Translations under genes and position numbers: made by a program
In this document: one piece after another, positions 37,240 through 46,474 of the stretch
Layout of the letters: each line of letters begins with the position of its first letter
Numbering within the stretch: position 1 is the stretch's first letter
Assembly (NCBI RefSeq): GCF_000600085.1
Contig: NZ_CP006821.1
Location: 992,001 to 1,056,000 of the forward strand
From: Helicobacter pylori oki112
GTDB taxonomy: Bacteria > Campylobacterota > Campylobacteria > Campylobacterales > Helicobacteraceae
DNA: 64,000 nt
Direction: 5' to 3'
The notes under the pieces: generated by a model
Databases searched by the model: none
What the model saw: the letters and a program-made list of their open reading frames with translations, nothing else
Told to the model about the DNA's origin: nothing

Positions 37240-38574
37240 GTAGTTTGCTTCATCGTTCTCTTCGTCGTCGTTTTGTTCTTTGTATTTTTCCCAAGTGAAA
37301 GCGCTCACACGATCAAAAACCTTATCAATGCTATCTTTAAACGAGTTGATCACTCCGTTCAATCTCTCTAAACCCTCTCTTTTGGATCGCTCTTGCTCGG
37401 CAAATTCTTTGTTGAGCGAATAAATTTTATTAAAGGTAGCATCGCTGAAGTCATCAAAGCCCTTTTGCATTAAATCCAATCCAACAGAACGCAATTCTCT
37501 TTGGTAGCGTTTGAATTGGTTAGCGTCTTGCTTAATAGCCTTTTCATACATCCGATGCACCTCGTATAAATATCCTAAAATTTCGTTTTGTTTCTCGCTC
37601 CTTTGATTTAACTTCATTAGAAATTTCTCAAGCGAGTCAAAAACATGGCTTTTTTCGCTGAACTCTTTAATTTCTTGATACCTTGTAGCGCTATAAGCGC
37701 CAATCCCTAAAAATTCAATGCCATTATCTTTTAAAGTCTCTCTAATTTTCTTAGCGACTACTTCTAACTGGCTTTTGGTGCGCCTATCAGCCCTACTCAA
37801 TACGATAAAAACCTGCTTGCCCTCTTCTTCATATAATTCTTGCAAAAACTCTAAATCATCTTTATGAAGATCCCCACACTCGCAACTAACGAGCCATAAA
37901 ATGTGTTTAGCGTGTTTTAGGGATTCTTTAGAGGCTTCTTTATCCCCACCCGTATAGCCTTGATTGCCGGGGTTATAGCCAGGCGTGTCTATGAAGCATA
38001 AAAATTCAAAAGGCACGCTAGGAGCGCTTAAGAGCATGAAAGGCATGATTTCTTTTAAATTAAAGCCAAGGGATTCTAAAAACTGATGGTCAAAAGTGAG
38101 ATGGGGCAATTCCACCATGCCCCCATTTTGAGAAAACCCCATTAAAACCTCTTTTTTACCCTTCAAGCAATAAGTGGGGATAGCTGTGGTGGGATCTATG
38201 TCTTCAGGGAGTTTTAATTTCAAGCCCAACAAGTTGTTTAAAAAAGTGGATTTGCCCGCGCTAAACCCTCCCCCCACCGCAACGATGGTTTTTTGGAACA
38301 AACTAGGGTAGCTCGCCACCAATTGCAATTCTTTTTGGATTTCTTGAAGCGTCAGTAACGCTATTTCCTTTTCTTTGAGCGAATCCACGCCGCTAGCGAA
38401 CTCTAAAAACTCGTTGTCTAAAATCTGCTGGTATTCTTCTAGCCCTTCATTATTTGTTTTGGCGTTTAAAATACGAGCGATTAGATCGTAGCGTTCTTTT
38501 AACCCCTCTGTATTGTGGTGGTTTTCAGCCCTGCTATTGTTATTAAAAATACCATTAAAAAAATTAATACTCAT
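36679..38574 (-). CDS. Dynamin-like GTPase with duplicated C-terminal segment (third gene of unit)
   Basis: The product has 631 residues. The GTPase domain has a P-loop Gly-Gly-Gly-Phe-Ser-Ala-Gly-Lys-Ser-Thr (~residue 98), a Thr-Thr switch I, Asp-Thr-Pro-Gly-Tyr-Asn-Pro-Gly (~residue 197), and Ser-Arg-Ala-Asp in place of Asn-Lys-Xaa-Asp. The rest is helical, as in bacterial dynamin-like proteins. The last ~187 residues are two tandem copies of a 96-residue acidic unit beginning Arg-Glu-Phe-Glu-Glu-Ile-Lys. Its ATG overlaps the previous gene's stop (ATGA). Pairs of such GTPases in Campylobacter (Cj0411/Cj0412) and LeoABC in E. coli act on membranes. The role here is unknown. Confidence 0.82.
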   Translation of the reverse strand: MSINFFNGIFNNNSRAENHHNTEGLKERYDLIARILNAKTNNEGLEEYQQILDNEFLEFASGVDSLKEKEIALLTLQEIQKELQLVASYPSLFQKTIVAVGGGFSAGKSTFLNNLLGLKLKLPEDIDPTTAIPTYCLKGKKEVLMGFSQNGGMVELPHLTFDHQFLESLGFNLKEIMPFMLLSAPSVPFEFLCFIDTPGYNPGNQGYTGGDKEASKESLKHAKHILWLVSCECGDLHKDDLEFLQELYEEEGKQVFIVLSRADRRTKSQLEVVAKKIRETLKDNGIEFLGIGAYSATRYQEIKEFSEKSHVFDSLEKFLMKLNQRSEKQNEILGYLYEVHRMYEKAIKQDANQFKRYQRELRSVGLDLMQKGFDDFSDATFNKIYSLNKEFAEQERSKREGLERLNGVINSFKDSIDKVFDRVSAFTWEKYKEQNDDEENDEANYREFEEIKEMALYFRDLNLFYLDWYEWSEEEIQREKERTDYFNDFLQLHYSLENLQTLREFKETNEKVYQESLNDEELQNNLREWRDLKNTPEEINRREFEEIKKMVLYFRDWSMFYLDWYDLSQEKIQEFRDAMDNDNRLLQLDYSLKNLSILKWYKETNEKVYQESLNDEDLQNDLREWRRTKRR

Positions 38575-40903
38575 TGAATCCCCATTAAAGCCTTGATTTG
38601 AGCGTCTAATTGAGCGATGGATTGTTCTTTGTTTTGCACTTGATTGTGCAAATTTTGCATGTCTTTTTGGAGTTTTTTAAGCGTATCGCTGGCAAAGTTT
38701 TGCCTTTCTAAAGTCTCTCTTAAACCTTGGATATAGCCTTTCACATCTTTTTTAGCCTCAGATTCAAAATTCCTCACATAATTCCCCACGCTTTGTATGA
38801 AAGCATTAGCTTCATCGCCTTTTAAAAAGCCCGTTTTCCCCCTTATCTCGCTAGGAAGCTTATCAGTATAATCAAACTCTTTAAATTCAATGGAATCTAA
38901 AACAGCTATCACGCTTTTTTGGAAAGCCACCTCATCAATCAAATCATCAGAGATGATTTCACGCAATTGTTTAAAGACTTTAGCGTAGAGTTCTTTTTTG
39001 AAAACGACTTTAAAAGAATTAGCGCTGTCATTCAAAGCACTTTCGCAGCGTTCATGCATATCTGTTAAATAATCAAGCACCGCTCCGGCTTTAATGACTG
39101 CTCTTGTGCGTTCTACTTCATTATAGCCCCAATCTTTTTCACCAAAAACGCTACCAAAAAATCTTGCACAACATCCCAAACCGCCTTGCTCCACTCTCTC
39201 AATATAATGCTCTTCTTCCTCTTCTTCTCTAGAGCGCGTTTTAGCCGTTCGGATAGCTTTCATTAAGGTTTCATTCAAGCCATCTCTAGTGTTTTTGATG
39301 AAATGAAAGATAAATTCTTCATACGCTTCCCTAAACTTCATTTCAATGTTACCAGAAAGGTTTTGATAAGCCTTTATTTGCTCTTTGATAGCGCTAATGT
39401 CAGCGTTTTTAACCCTCTTTTTTTCATCTTCTAGGTCTTGCAACAACTGCACAATCAAATTATGGAGGTTGTTGGCTTGGCTCTGTGCATAGTCTTGCAA
39501 TTTTTGAGAAATGATTTTTTCTTTCTCTTTTGCGACTTTTTTAAACGCTCTTCAATCGCGCCCATATTGCTTAAAAACAATAAGCTTTCCTTAGACTTAT
39601 CATCGCTACTAAAAGCGTCAGGGTAAAAATCTTTTAAATTCCGTAAGGCATTGTGATACTCTTCTGTTTTTTGGTTTCTTTCCCAAGAAGCTTGGTTTTC
39701 AAAATCTTTATATATGCTAAAGCAAACTCCTGAAGCCAAAATGACCCCATTTTTGATCGCTTTTTCAAAAACCTCTCGTTGGTTAGGGTAGTTTTCAATC
39801 AACGCTCCCATGATATTATTTAATTGAGATGAAAGGGATTTTTGCGCGTTTTCAAAGGCTGTAGGGAGATGTTGGCGAGATTTTTCTACCTCACTCATAG
39901 AAAGAACAGCACTGTCGGCTTGGCTTGCCACAAAATAAATTTCTTGAAGGCCTTCTTTATTAGAAACCCTGTCAAACAAATCCATATCGCTATCCGTTAA
40001 AAACTGACCAGAAGGGCTTACAATAAACACCACATCGCAATCTTTCAATAAGGCTTTGGTGCGCTCTTCCCTGGAAGCGATCGGATCGTTCACTCCTGGG
40101 GTGTCAATCACTTCCAAATCTTTAAGGTTGGGGTTATTCAAAGAAATCTGCACCGCTTTAGTGTAGGGCATGAACTTCCCGTTCGCGCCCACGAATTGGA
40201 GCAATTTTTGATTCAGCTCTTCTAAGCTATTGGCTTGAATGCGTGGATCCAATTTTTCCGTGTTGAGCAATCCGCTTTTTTTCATTTTTTCGTATTGATC
40301 GTGCGATGAAACGAGTCTCGCATCCTTTTCTAACTCGTTTTTAGCGATCCTTTCAGCCCTTTCGTTGATTTCTTTATCGCTTAAAATCCTCTCTTTGGGC
40401 GCTTCTTTATCGCTTTTGTTTCCGCTAAACTTGTTGTTAAGATTCTTAAGTCCCTCTTTAGCCCTATTTAACAAACTCTGTTTTTCTTTTTTGACTTATT
40501 CACCAACCATTCTTTGAAATTCCCTTTCATACCTTGCATGTTCGTTTTTAAGCTCTAAAATATCCTTTTGGCTATAAAACTCCACTTCAGCGCTCAGATT
40601 TTGAGCGTATTTTAAAACAGTGAGGCTAGCGGTCATGGGGGGCGTTGCCACTTTGGGTAAAACCTCTACACCCTCAAAAATCAAAGCGTTTAAGAGCGAG
40701 CTTTTACCCGCTTTCACGCGCCCGATGATGCCAACTTTAAGATTCCTATCTTTGGCCTGCATCTCTTTTAGCGTTTTCTCTAACTCTTCGGTTTTAATCA
40801 CAGCGTTATCGCTGATAAAAGGTGCAGCTCTTTCTTGCAAGCCTTGTTCTTTTAGCGTTTTTTCAATTAAGGTGCTTTTTTTAATGAGTTCTTGCGCGTT
40901 CAT
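38571..40903 (-). pseudogene. Dynamin-like GTPase, interrupted by one stop codon and one frameshift (second gene of unit)
   Basis: One gene of about 777 codons is split into three. The first part (40903-40496) has the P-loop Gly-Arg-Val-Lys-Ala-Gly-Lys-Ser-Ser and ends at a TAA that is in frame with the second part. The second (to 39455) has Asp-Thr-Pro-Gly-Val-Asn-Asp and a degenerate Ser-Gln-Ala-Asp. It leaves frame near 39528-39531, where adding one base to the TTTT run (plus strand) rejoins Gln-Lys-Leu-Gln-Asp-Tyr of the third part. The third is coiled-coil with a Gly-Cys-Cys-Ala-Arg-Phe-Phe-Gly segment, possibly membrane-active. AAGGATTAAA precedes the ATG. As read, GTPase and stalk are separated. 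Confidence 0.85.
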
Positions 40904-40904
40904 T

Positions 40905-42500
40905 TTAATCCTTTAAATATTGTTGTTCTAAATTGCTTAAAGCGTTGATCTTGTTTTCTAAGATTTGTTTTTGATCTTCTAAATCGTTTAAGTGTTTTTC
41001 TTTTTCCTTTTGAGCGAGTGCGATTTCTTGTTTTTTATGCGTGATTTCTAATTCGCACCGATCTTTTAAACCTTTTAGGGAATTTTCCAAGCATTCATTA
41101 AACAAGCCCGGTAAAACTTTTTTAAGCTTGTATTGAACCTCTGGTATCACTTTAACTTCAATCAGATTTTCTAATTTCGCCCGCTCTTTTTCCTCGTTTC
41201 TAAAGAATGAAGCGATGATATTAGGCAGTAAGATCAATAATTCTTTTAAAAGAGGTTTTAACCCTTGCAAAATCAGCGCGAATGGTCTTGTAGCCCGGTT
41301 TTTAGATAGAAACAAGCTTAAAGCGTTGATCCCTAATTCAAGGCTATGCTCTAAATTCACAAACAAATCGCTAGAAAGCTGCGTGTTGTTCAGGCTTTCA
41401 AATTCCGCGCAAAAATCTTTTGAAAAAGAAAGGTTGATCTTTTCAATCTCTAATTTAGTGTTTTTGATCAAGCTTTGTTGCATGACGCTTTCTATTTCGC
41501 TACTAATCTTTTTAGTCAAGTTGCCAGGCCATTTGATTATTAAAGTGGCTAAATAAGATTTTTGCTCCCTGACCTCTCCTACTACTTTTTTAACCACCGA
41601 TCCCACAGCCACGCTAGAATATTCTTCTTCTAAATTAGCCCTTAATTTTTCATAGGTTTTTTCAATGTCTTTAACGCTCAAATCCAACGCTTGTATTTCT
41701 TCTAAAGCCTTTTCTTTAGAATAATCAAAGCTTTTAATCACGCTTTTTAGGCTGTTTTGTAACTGGGAATTTAAAAACTTCAATCGTTTCAAATACAAAG
41801 CGCTAAAAAGCTTTTCAGCGTCTATTTTATCCGCTACCTCTAAAAGAGCGTTATTGTCTTTATTGGAATGGATGAGGCGCGTTGTCAAATCAAGGTGATC
41901 TTGGATTTGCTCTTGAATGTAGCGAGAAATTTCTCCCACTTGCGAAGGCGTTCTTAAATTCGTTTTACTCAAAATAAAGCTAAGGCCTTTGTCAAACTCT
42001 AAAAGGTTTTTTAACTCCCTAACCATGCGTTTGGTGAGATTGCCCTCTTCTACGCTTGTGAGAATGACAAAATGCACGCCCCTTTCCAAATATTCCAAAA
42101 TGGCATGGGTGTGGCTTGAAATGGGGCTATCAAAGCCTGGCATATCCACAAACACTAAAGGTGCGCTATCTTTTAGGGCTTCATTATTCAAATAGACCTT
42201 AAGGTAGGAATACTTCGTGGCATTGTCTTTAATCACTTCAAAACTTTGCTCATTCAGTTCAAAACTTTCCGCTTTTTCATCATTGTTTGAAAAAGCTTCT
42301 ATGCGTTCATTAGCGCTATAGTGCAACTCAGTGGCTAAAGAAGTTTCTGGCGTGATACCGGTAGGCAAAACGCTCTTTTCTAAAAAGCGGTTTAAAAGCG
42401 TGCTTTTCCCTGCGCTAAAATTCCCCACAACGGGTATGACAAGCTGTTGTTTTTGAATGCTTTCTAAAAGCGTGGAACATTCTGTTTTATCAATCTCCAC
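40905..42500 (-). CDS. Dynamin-like GTPase (first gene of unit), true start uncertain
   Basis: The product has 531 residues from GTG 42500. The GTPase domain has Gly-Asn-Phe-Ser-Ala-Gly-Lys-Ser-Thr-Leu-Leu (~residue 26), Asp-Met-Pro-Gly-Phe-Asp-Ser (~residue 119) and Ser-Lys-Thr-Asn at the G4 position. A hydrophobic stretch (~residues 405-425, Leu-Leu-Ile-Leu-Leu-Pro-Asn-Ile-Ile) may be the membrane paddle. The end is coiled coil. The GTG overlaps its only ribosome-site-like sequence. The frame is open 24 more codons upstream to an ATT at 42572, without a normal start. One T added near 42528 would instead connect to ATG-ATG after AAAGGA at about 42568. The next gene begins two bases after its stop. 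Confidence 0.8.
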   Translation of the reverse strand: MEIDKTECSTLLESIQKQQLVIPVVGNFSAGKSTLLNRFLEKSVLPTGITPETSLATELHYSANERIEAFSNNDEKAESFELNEQSFEVIKDNATKYSYLKVYLNNEALKDSAPLVFVDMPGFDSPISSHTHAILEYLERGVHFVILTSVEEGNLTKRMVRELKNLLEFDKGLSFILSKTNLRTPSQVGEISRYIQEQIQDHLDLTTRLIHSNKDNNALLEVADKIDAEKLFSALYLKRLKFLNSQLQNSLKSVIKSFDYSKEKALEEIQALDLSVKDIEKTYEKLRANLEEEYSSVAVGSVVKKVVGEVREQKSYLATLIIKWPGNLTKKISSEIESVMQQSLIKNTKLEIEKINLSFSKDFCAEFESLNNTQLSSDLFVNLEHSLELGINALSLFLSKNRATRPFALILQGLKPLLKELLILLPNIIASFFRNEEKERAKLENLIEVKVIPEVQYKLKKVLPGLFNECLENSLKGLKDRCELEITHKKQEIALAQKEKEKHLNDLEDQKQILENKINALSNLEQQYLKD

Positions 42501-42617
42501 TCCTTTTAAAACTTCTAAAACCTGTTCTAAAACTCCACAAAATTCGTCTGTGTGCGTAAAATCATCATCAATCCTTTAAAATTAAAAACTAAAATCTAAA
42601 CAAGACGCAAAAATCCC

Positions 42618-42746
42618 CAAAAAATCCCTAAAAAGGGTTTATATGGGTTTATATGGGGGTGAAAAGATAAAGCGACTAACTAGAGAGAGAGAGAAAGCGA
42701 ATTTTTAAGAATAACAACCATTACAAACTCCTAGCACCATTTAATG
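42618..42746 (-). ncRNA. Predicted small mRNA with 13-codon frame, type I toxin-like layout
   Basis: On the minus strand TATAAT (42758-42753) predicts a start near 42746. The transcript's 5' end can fold (AGCCAT with ATGGTGCT). GGAG then lies seven bases before ATG 42721. The frame codes Met-Val-Val-Ile-Leu-Lys-Asn-Ser-Leu-Ser-Leu-Ser-Leu and stops at 42680; its end is a CT repeat (AG x6 on the plus strand at 42682-42693). CCCTTTTTAGGG followed by ATTTTTT (42637-42619) makes a terminator. Promoter, 5' hairpin, strong ribosome site, tiny hydrophobic frame and terminator recall the AapA toxin mRNAs of H. pylori. Identity is an inference. Confidence 0.45.
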
Positions 42747-42765
42747 GCTCTCATTATACTCAATT

Positions 42766-43053
42766 TCATAAAACAATCTTGATAGCCGGCATTAAATCGT
42801 TGTTTTCTTCTATTTTTAACATTCTGACATCTTTAACGCAGATCGCAAAACTTGGTATTTGCTTGGCTAAAATTTGCACCGTAGCGACGCAAGTAACAGC
42901 GTTGATGGTCTCATCGCCAAAATACACGCTGCCTTGTTGCCATTTAAAGCCATGTTGTTCCATGAATTTAGCAATATCCAAATAAACTTTTGAGAAATTC
43001 ATTGCGTTTTCATTCAAGCAATTGGTGTCAAGGTCAAAGGTTACAGCATACAT
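42766..43053 (-). CDS. vapD: Virulence-associated protein D (endoribonuclease family)
   Basis: The product has 95 residues. It starts Met-Tyr-Ala-Val-Thr-Phe-Asp-Leu-Asp-Thr and has Gly-Ser-Val-Tyr-Phe-Gly-Asp (~residue 42), both typical of VapD. VapD proteins adopt a Cas2-like ferredoxin fold and one H. pylori member has been shown to cleave RNA. The first Asp of Phe-Asp-Leu-Asp is the expected catalytic position. No obvious antitoxin partner (VapX) adjoins it; the small predicted transcript lies just downstream. Confidence 0.93.
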   Translation of the reverse strand: MYAVTFDLDTNCLNENAMNFSKVYLDIAKFMEQHGFKWQQGSVYFGDETINAVTCVATVQILAKQIPSFAICVKDVRMLKIEENNDLMPAIKIVL

Positions 43054-43122
43054 CTTAATTCCTTTATTGGTTTGTGTTATAGCATGTTTTTACTTAGAAT
43101 TTCGTTTGATAACCCATGCGTT

Positions 43123-43404
43123 TTACAACCCATGCGTTTGAGAATAAAACAATTTCATTTCTTTAGAAGCGAACTGATTTTTTAAGGCTTGAGCTAGAGA
43201 TAAAGCGATCTCATCGCTTAAAAAAAGCTTGAATTTAGCGTAGTCTTTACGCCCGCTCACCTGCTCTTTTTGGCTTAAAAGCAGCGAAGAAGCGGCGTAT
43301 TTATAGCATTCCACATAAAAAAAATCATCAAAGCCTTTTTCAAATAAATAATCTATTAAAGCGTCTTTCAAGCAAATATCAATATAAATTTCTAAAGCGA
43401 GCAT
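43123..43404 (-). CDS. DUF3240-type small protein linked to CznA
   Basis: The product has 93 residues from ATG 43404, with AAGGGATT upstream. It begins Met-Leu-Ala-Leu-Glu-Ile-Tyr-Ile-Asp and has the look of a small ferredoxin-like or PII-like fold, matching my recollection of DUF3240. It lies 10 bases after cznA on the same strand, so it is probably co-transcribed and may regulate or assist metal efflux. That role is inferred from position only. Confidence 0.65.
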   Translation of the reverse strand: MLALEIYIDICLKDALIDYLFEKGFDDFFYVECYKYAASSLLLSQKEQVSGRKDYAKFKLFLSDEIALSLAQALKNQFASKEMKLFYSQTHGL

Positions 43405-43414
43405 GTAAAATCCC

Positions 43415-46400
43415 TTAATTGATTTTAATCTTTTTAGCAATGAGCATGAACATGGGCGGTAGTAAGAGTAAGGTTAGAGCGCTTGAGGTGACTAAGCCTC
43501 CAAGCACCACAATCGCTAAAGGTTTTTGGACTTCTGATCCCACGCTGTGAGAAAACAATAAAGGTATCAAACCCAAACCGGCAATGCAAGCAGTCATTAA
43601 AACCGGCCTTAAACGCCTTTTAGCGCCCAATAAAACGCATTCTTCTACGCTTTTTCCTTGCAAGAGAAGTTCTTTAAAATAGCCTATCATCACCACGCCG
43701 TTTAAAACCGCAATCCCAAAAAGAGCGATAAAGCCCACGCTCGCTGGCACTGAAATATACTCCCCGACCGCAAACAACGCAATAAGGCCTCCGGTAACCG
43801 CAAAAGGGATATTCAAAAGAATGAGCAAGGCTAAAGGAATGCTTTTAAAAGTGAAAAAAAGAATGAAAAAGATCGCTAAGATGCTTAAAGGGATAACGGT
43901 AGAAAGCCTTTTATTGGCCCGTTGCTGGTTTTCAAACTGCCCCCCATAAGTGATATAGTAACTGGGAGGGAGTTTGATGTTTTGAGCGATCACTTTTTTA
44001 GCCTCTTCTACAAAAGAGTTCAAATCGCGCCCCACCACATTGCTGCGAACCACGCTCATGCGCATTGAATTTTCACGCACAATAGAAACAGGGCCATCCA
44101 CTTCTTCAATTTTAGCGATAGAAGTGATAGGCACTAAAACGCCATATTTTGAAGTCAAGGCTAAACTTTTGATTTTAGTGATAGAGCTTGCAAAATCGCT
44201 CTCTTGGCGGATCATCACTGGGGTTCGTGAAATCCCTGTGGGGATCACATCCACAATCAAGCCCTCTAAAGCGGATTTTAAAAACTTGGAAAATTCATCG
44301 CTAGTGATCCCCACATCCGCCATCGCTTCTTTATTAGGGGTTACATACAAATAATTCACGCCCTCATTGAGCGTGGTTAAAACTTCACTAGATCCCTTAA
44401 TCCCTTTTAGAGCTTGCGCGATTTGAAAACTCAATTGGTTCAATTCGCTAATATCATCTCCAAAAATCTTAACCGCTAAATCCCCTCTAACCCCTGTAAG
44501 CATTTCAGAAATCCTCATTTCAATGGGTTGGGTGAAAGAAAAGTTAATCCCCTTAAAGTCTTTTAAAGAATCCATGATTTTTTCTAATAATTCATCTTTG
44601 GTTTTAACGCTCCATTCTTTTTTAGGGATGAAAGAAATAAAAGTATCGGTTTGATTCAAGCCCCCTAAATCCAACCCCAGTTCATCGCTCCCTGTGCGCG
44701 CGACAATGCTTTTGACTTCCTTGACATGCTTTTTAATCGTGCTCTCAATGTTTAACATGAGATCCCTAGATTGATCTAAAGAAATAGAAGGGGTGGTTTC
44801 CACACTCAAAACCACATCGCCCTCATCTAAAGCGGGCATGAAATTCTTCCCCACAAAAGGGAATAAAGAAAGGCTCGCGATTAAAAAAACAAACGCTCCT
44901 AAAATCACTTTTTTAGGGTTACGCACAAAAAATTCCAATAAAGGGGCGTAGATTCTGTTTAAAAACCTCGTTAAAAAGGTTTCGCTATGGGGCGTGGCTT
45001 TTAAGACAAGAGAGCTCACTACAGGAATGATAGTGATGGATAAAACTAAAGTGCCTAAAAGCGCATACACAATGCTTTGCGCTAAAGGCCTAAACATCTT
45101 GCCCTCTAACCCCTGTAAGGTTAGAATCGGCACAAAAAACACAATAATAATCACCACCCCGCTCACCACCGAAACAGCGATTTCTTTGCATGAACGATAG
45201 ATTGCATGGAGTTTAGTGGTTTTAGTGTTAGCGCTCAATTTTTCAAAAGCGTTTTCCACCACCACCACGGCTGAGTCAATGAGCATGCCTATAGCGATAA
45301 CCAACCCCCCTAAACTCATCAAGTTTAAAGTCAAATCGCTCAGTTTGATAAAAATAAACGCCACGGACAAGCTTAAGGGTAAAATCACCCCCACAGCCAC
45401 GCTCGCCCTCAAATTCCCTAAAAATAAAAAAAGCGTGATGATGATTAAAACAACGGCTTCAATGAGCGTTTTAGAAACGGTGGCAATGGCTTTTTGCGTG
45501 AATTCTGAACGATCATAAAAAACATTAATGGACACACCGCTCGGTAAAAAGGGTTTTAATTCCTCTAGTTTTTGATACACTTGAGTGATGATTTCTTTGG
45601 TGTTAGCGTCTTTTAAAGAAAGCACCAAGCCCTCTGTGGTCTCGCCCACGCCATCTTTAGTGACAAACCCCAAACGGGTGCGAGACTGGCTGATGACTTT
45701 TGCAAAATCCTTAATGTGCAAATGCCCTAAATTCGTGGAAACGGTGATTTTTCCAATGTCTTCTAAACTCAAAGAAGCGGTTTGGATTTTGACTAAAAAG
45801 GTTTCGCCATCTCTATCCACGCGCCCCGCTCCGCTGTTTCTTAAATTCACTCTCACAGCCGATTCTAAATCAGAAATACTCACCCCAAGCCTTGCCATGT
45901 CATTAAAATCCGGCACGATCACAAACGCTCTGCTAAAGCCTCCAATAGAATTGACATCCGCCACGCCACTAATCATTCTTAACTGCGGACGGATCACAAA
46001 GTCTAAAAGCTGTCGTTTTTCTATTTCGGTGATATTGCCATCAATGGTGAACATAAAGATGTCTGACAACGGCGTAACAATGGGCGCCATGCCCCCCTCA
46101 ACCCCCACGGGTAAATCTTTCATCACGCTGCTCAAGCGTTCATTAACAATGTTTCTCGCTAAATAAATATCCACGCTGTCATCAAAATCTATCGTAATGT
46201 CTGAAATAGAATATTTTGAAATACTTCTTAAAGATTTTTGCCCTTTTAGCCCTAAAAGCTCCAATTCTAAAGGGCGCACGATGTTGTTTTCCATTTCTTC
46301 AGGGCTAGAGCCAGGGAGTTTTAAAATGATTTTAACTTGAGTGGGCGAAATATCCGGGAAAGCATCTACTGGAGTATTAATAAAACTATAAGTCCCAAAA

Positions 46401-46474
46401 AACAAAACAAGAATCGCGCAAACAATCACGATTATTCGCTGGCGTAAGGAAAATTCAATAATGGAAGCGAGCAT
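43415..46474 (-). CDS. cznA: RND metal efflux pump CznA
   Basis: The product has 1,019 residues, the standard length for heavy-metal RND pumps. Twelve membrane helices lie in two sets: one N-terminal helix then a block at ~330-530, and again ~840-1010. Two large periplasmic loops separate them. Helix 4 has Gly-Met-Leu-Ile-Asp-Ser-Ala-Val-Val-Val-Val-Glu-Asn, holding the proton-relay Asp and Glu typical of CzcA/CusA. CznABC is established as exporting cadmium, zinc and nickel in H. pylori and affects urease activity. Its start overlaps the cznB stop by one base. Confidence 0.94.
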   Translation of the reverse strand: MLASIIEFSLRQRIIVIVCAILVLFFGTYSFINTPVDAFPDISPTQVKIILKLPGSSPEEMENNIVRPLELELLGLKGQKSLRSISKYSISDITIDFDDSVDIYLARNIVNERLSSVMKDLPVGVEGGMAPIVTPLSDIFMFTIDGNITEIEKRQLLDFVIRPQLRMISGVADVNSIGGFSRAFVIVPDFNDMARLGVSISDLESAVRVNLRNSGAGRVDRDGETFLVKIQTASLSLEDIGKITVSTNLGHLHIKDFAKVISQSRTRLGFVTKDGVGETTEGLVLSLKDANTKEIITQVYQKLEELKPFLPSGVSINVFYDRSEFTQKAIATVSKTLIEAVVLIIITLFLFLGNLRASVAVGVILPLSLSVAFIFIKLSDLTLNLMSLGGLVIAIGMLIDSAVVVVENAFEKLSANTKTTKLHAIYRSCKEIAVSVVSGVVIIIVFFVPILTLQGLEGKMFRPLAQSIVYALLGTLVLSITIIPVVSSLVLKATPHSETFLTRFLNRIYAPLLEFFVRNPKKVILGAFVFLIASLSLFPFVGKNFMPALDEGDVVLSVETTPSISLDQSRDLMLNIESTIKKHVKEVKSIVARTGSDELGLDLGGLNQTDTFISFIPKKEWSVKTKDELLEKIMDSLKDFKGINFSFTQPIEMRISEMLTGVRGDLAVKIFGDDISELNQLSFQIAQALKGIKGSSEVLTTLNEGVNYLYVTPNKEAMADVGITSDEFSKFLKSALEGLIVDVIPTGISRTPVMIRQESDFASSITKIKSLALTSKYGVLVPITSIAKIEEVDGPVSIVRENSMRMSVVRSNVVGRDLNSFVEEAKKVIAQNIKLPPSYYITYGGQFENQQRANKRLSTVIPLSILAIFFILFFTFKSIPLALLILLNIPFAVTGGLIALFAVGEYISVPASVGFIALFGIAVLNGVVMIGYFKELLLQGKSVEECVLLGAKRRLRPVLMTACIAGLGLIPLLFSHSVGSEVQKPLAIVVLGGLVTSSALTLLLLPPMFMLIAKKIKIN

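Noticed and set aside
45585..46166. Plus-strand frame of 193 codons
   Set aside because: Antisense shadow of cznA with no start signals.
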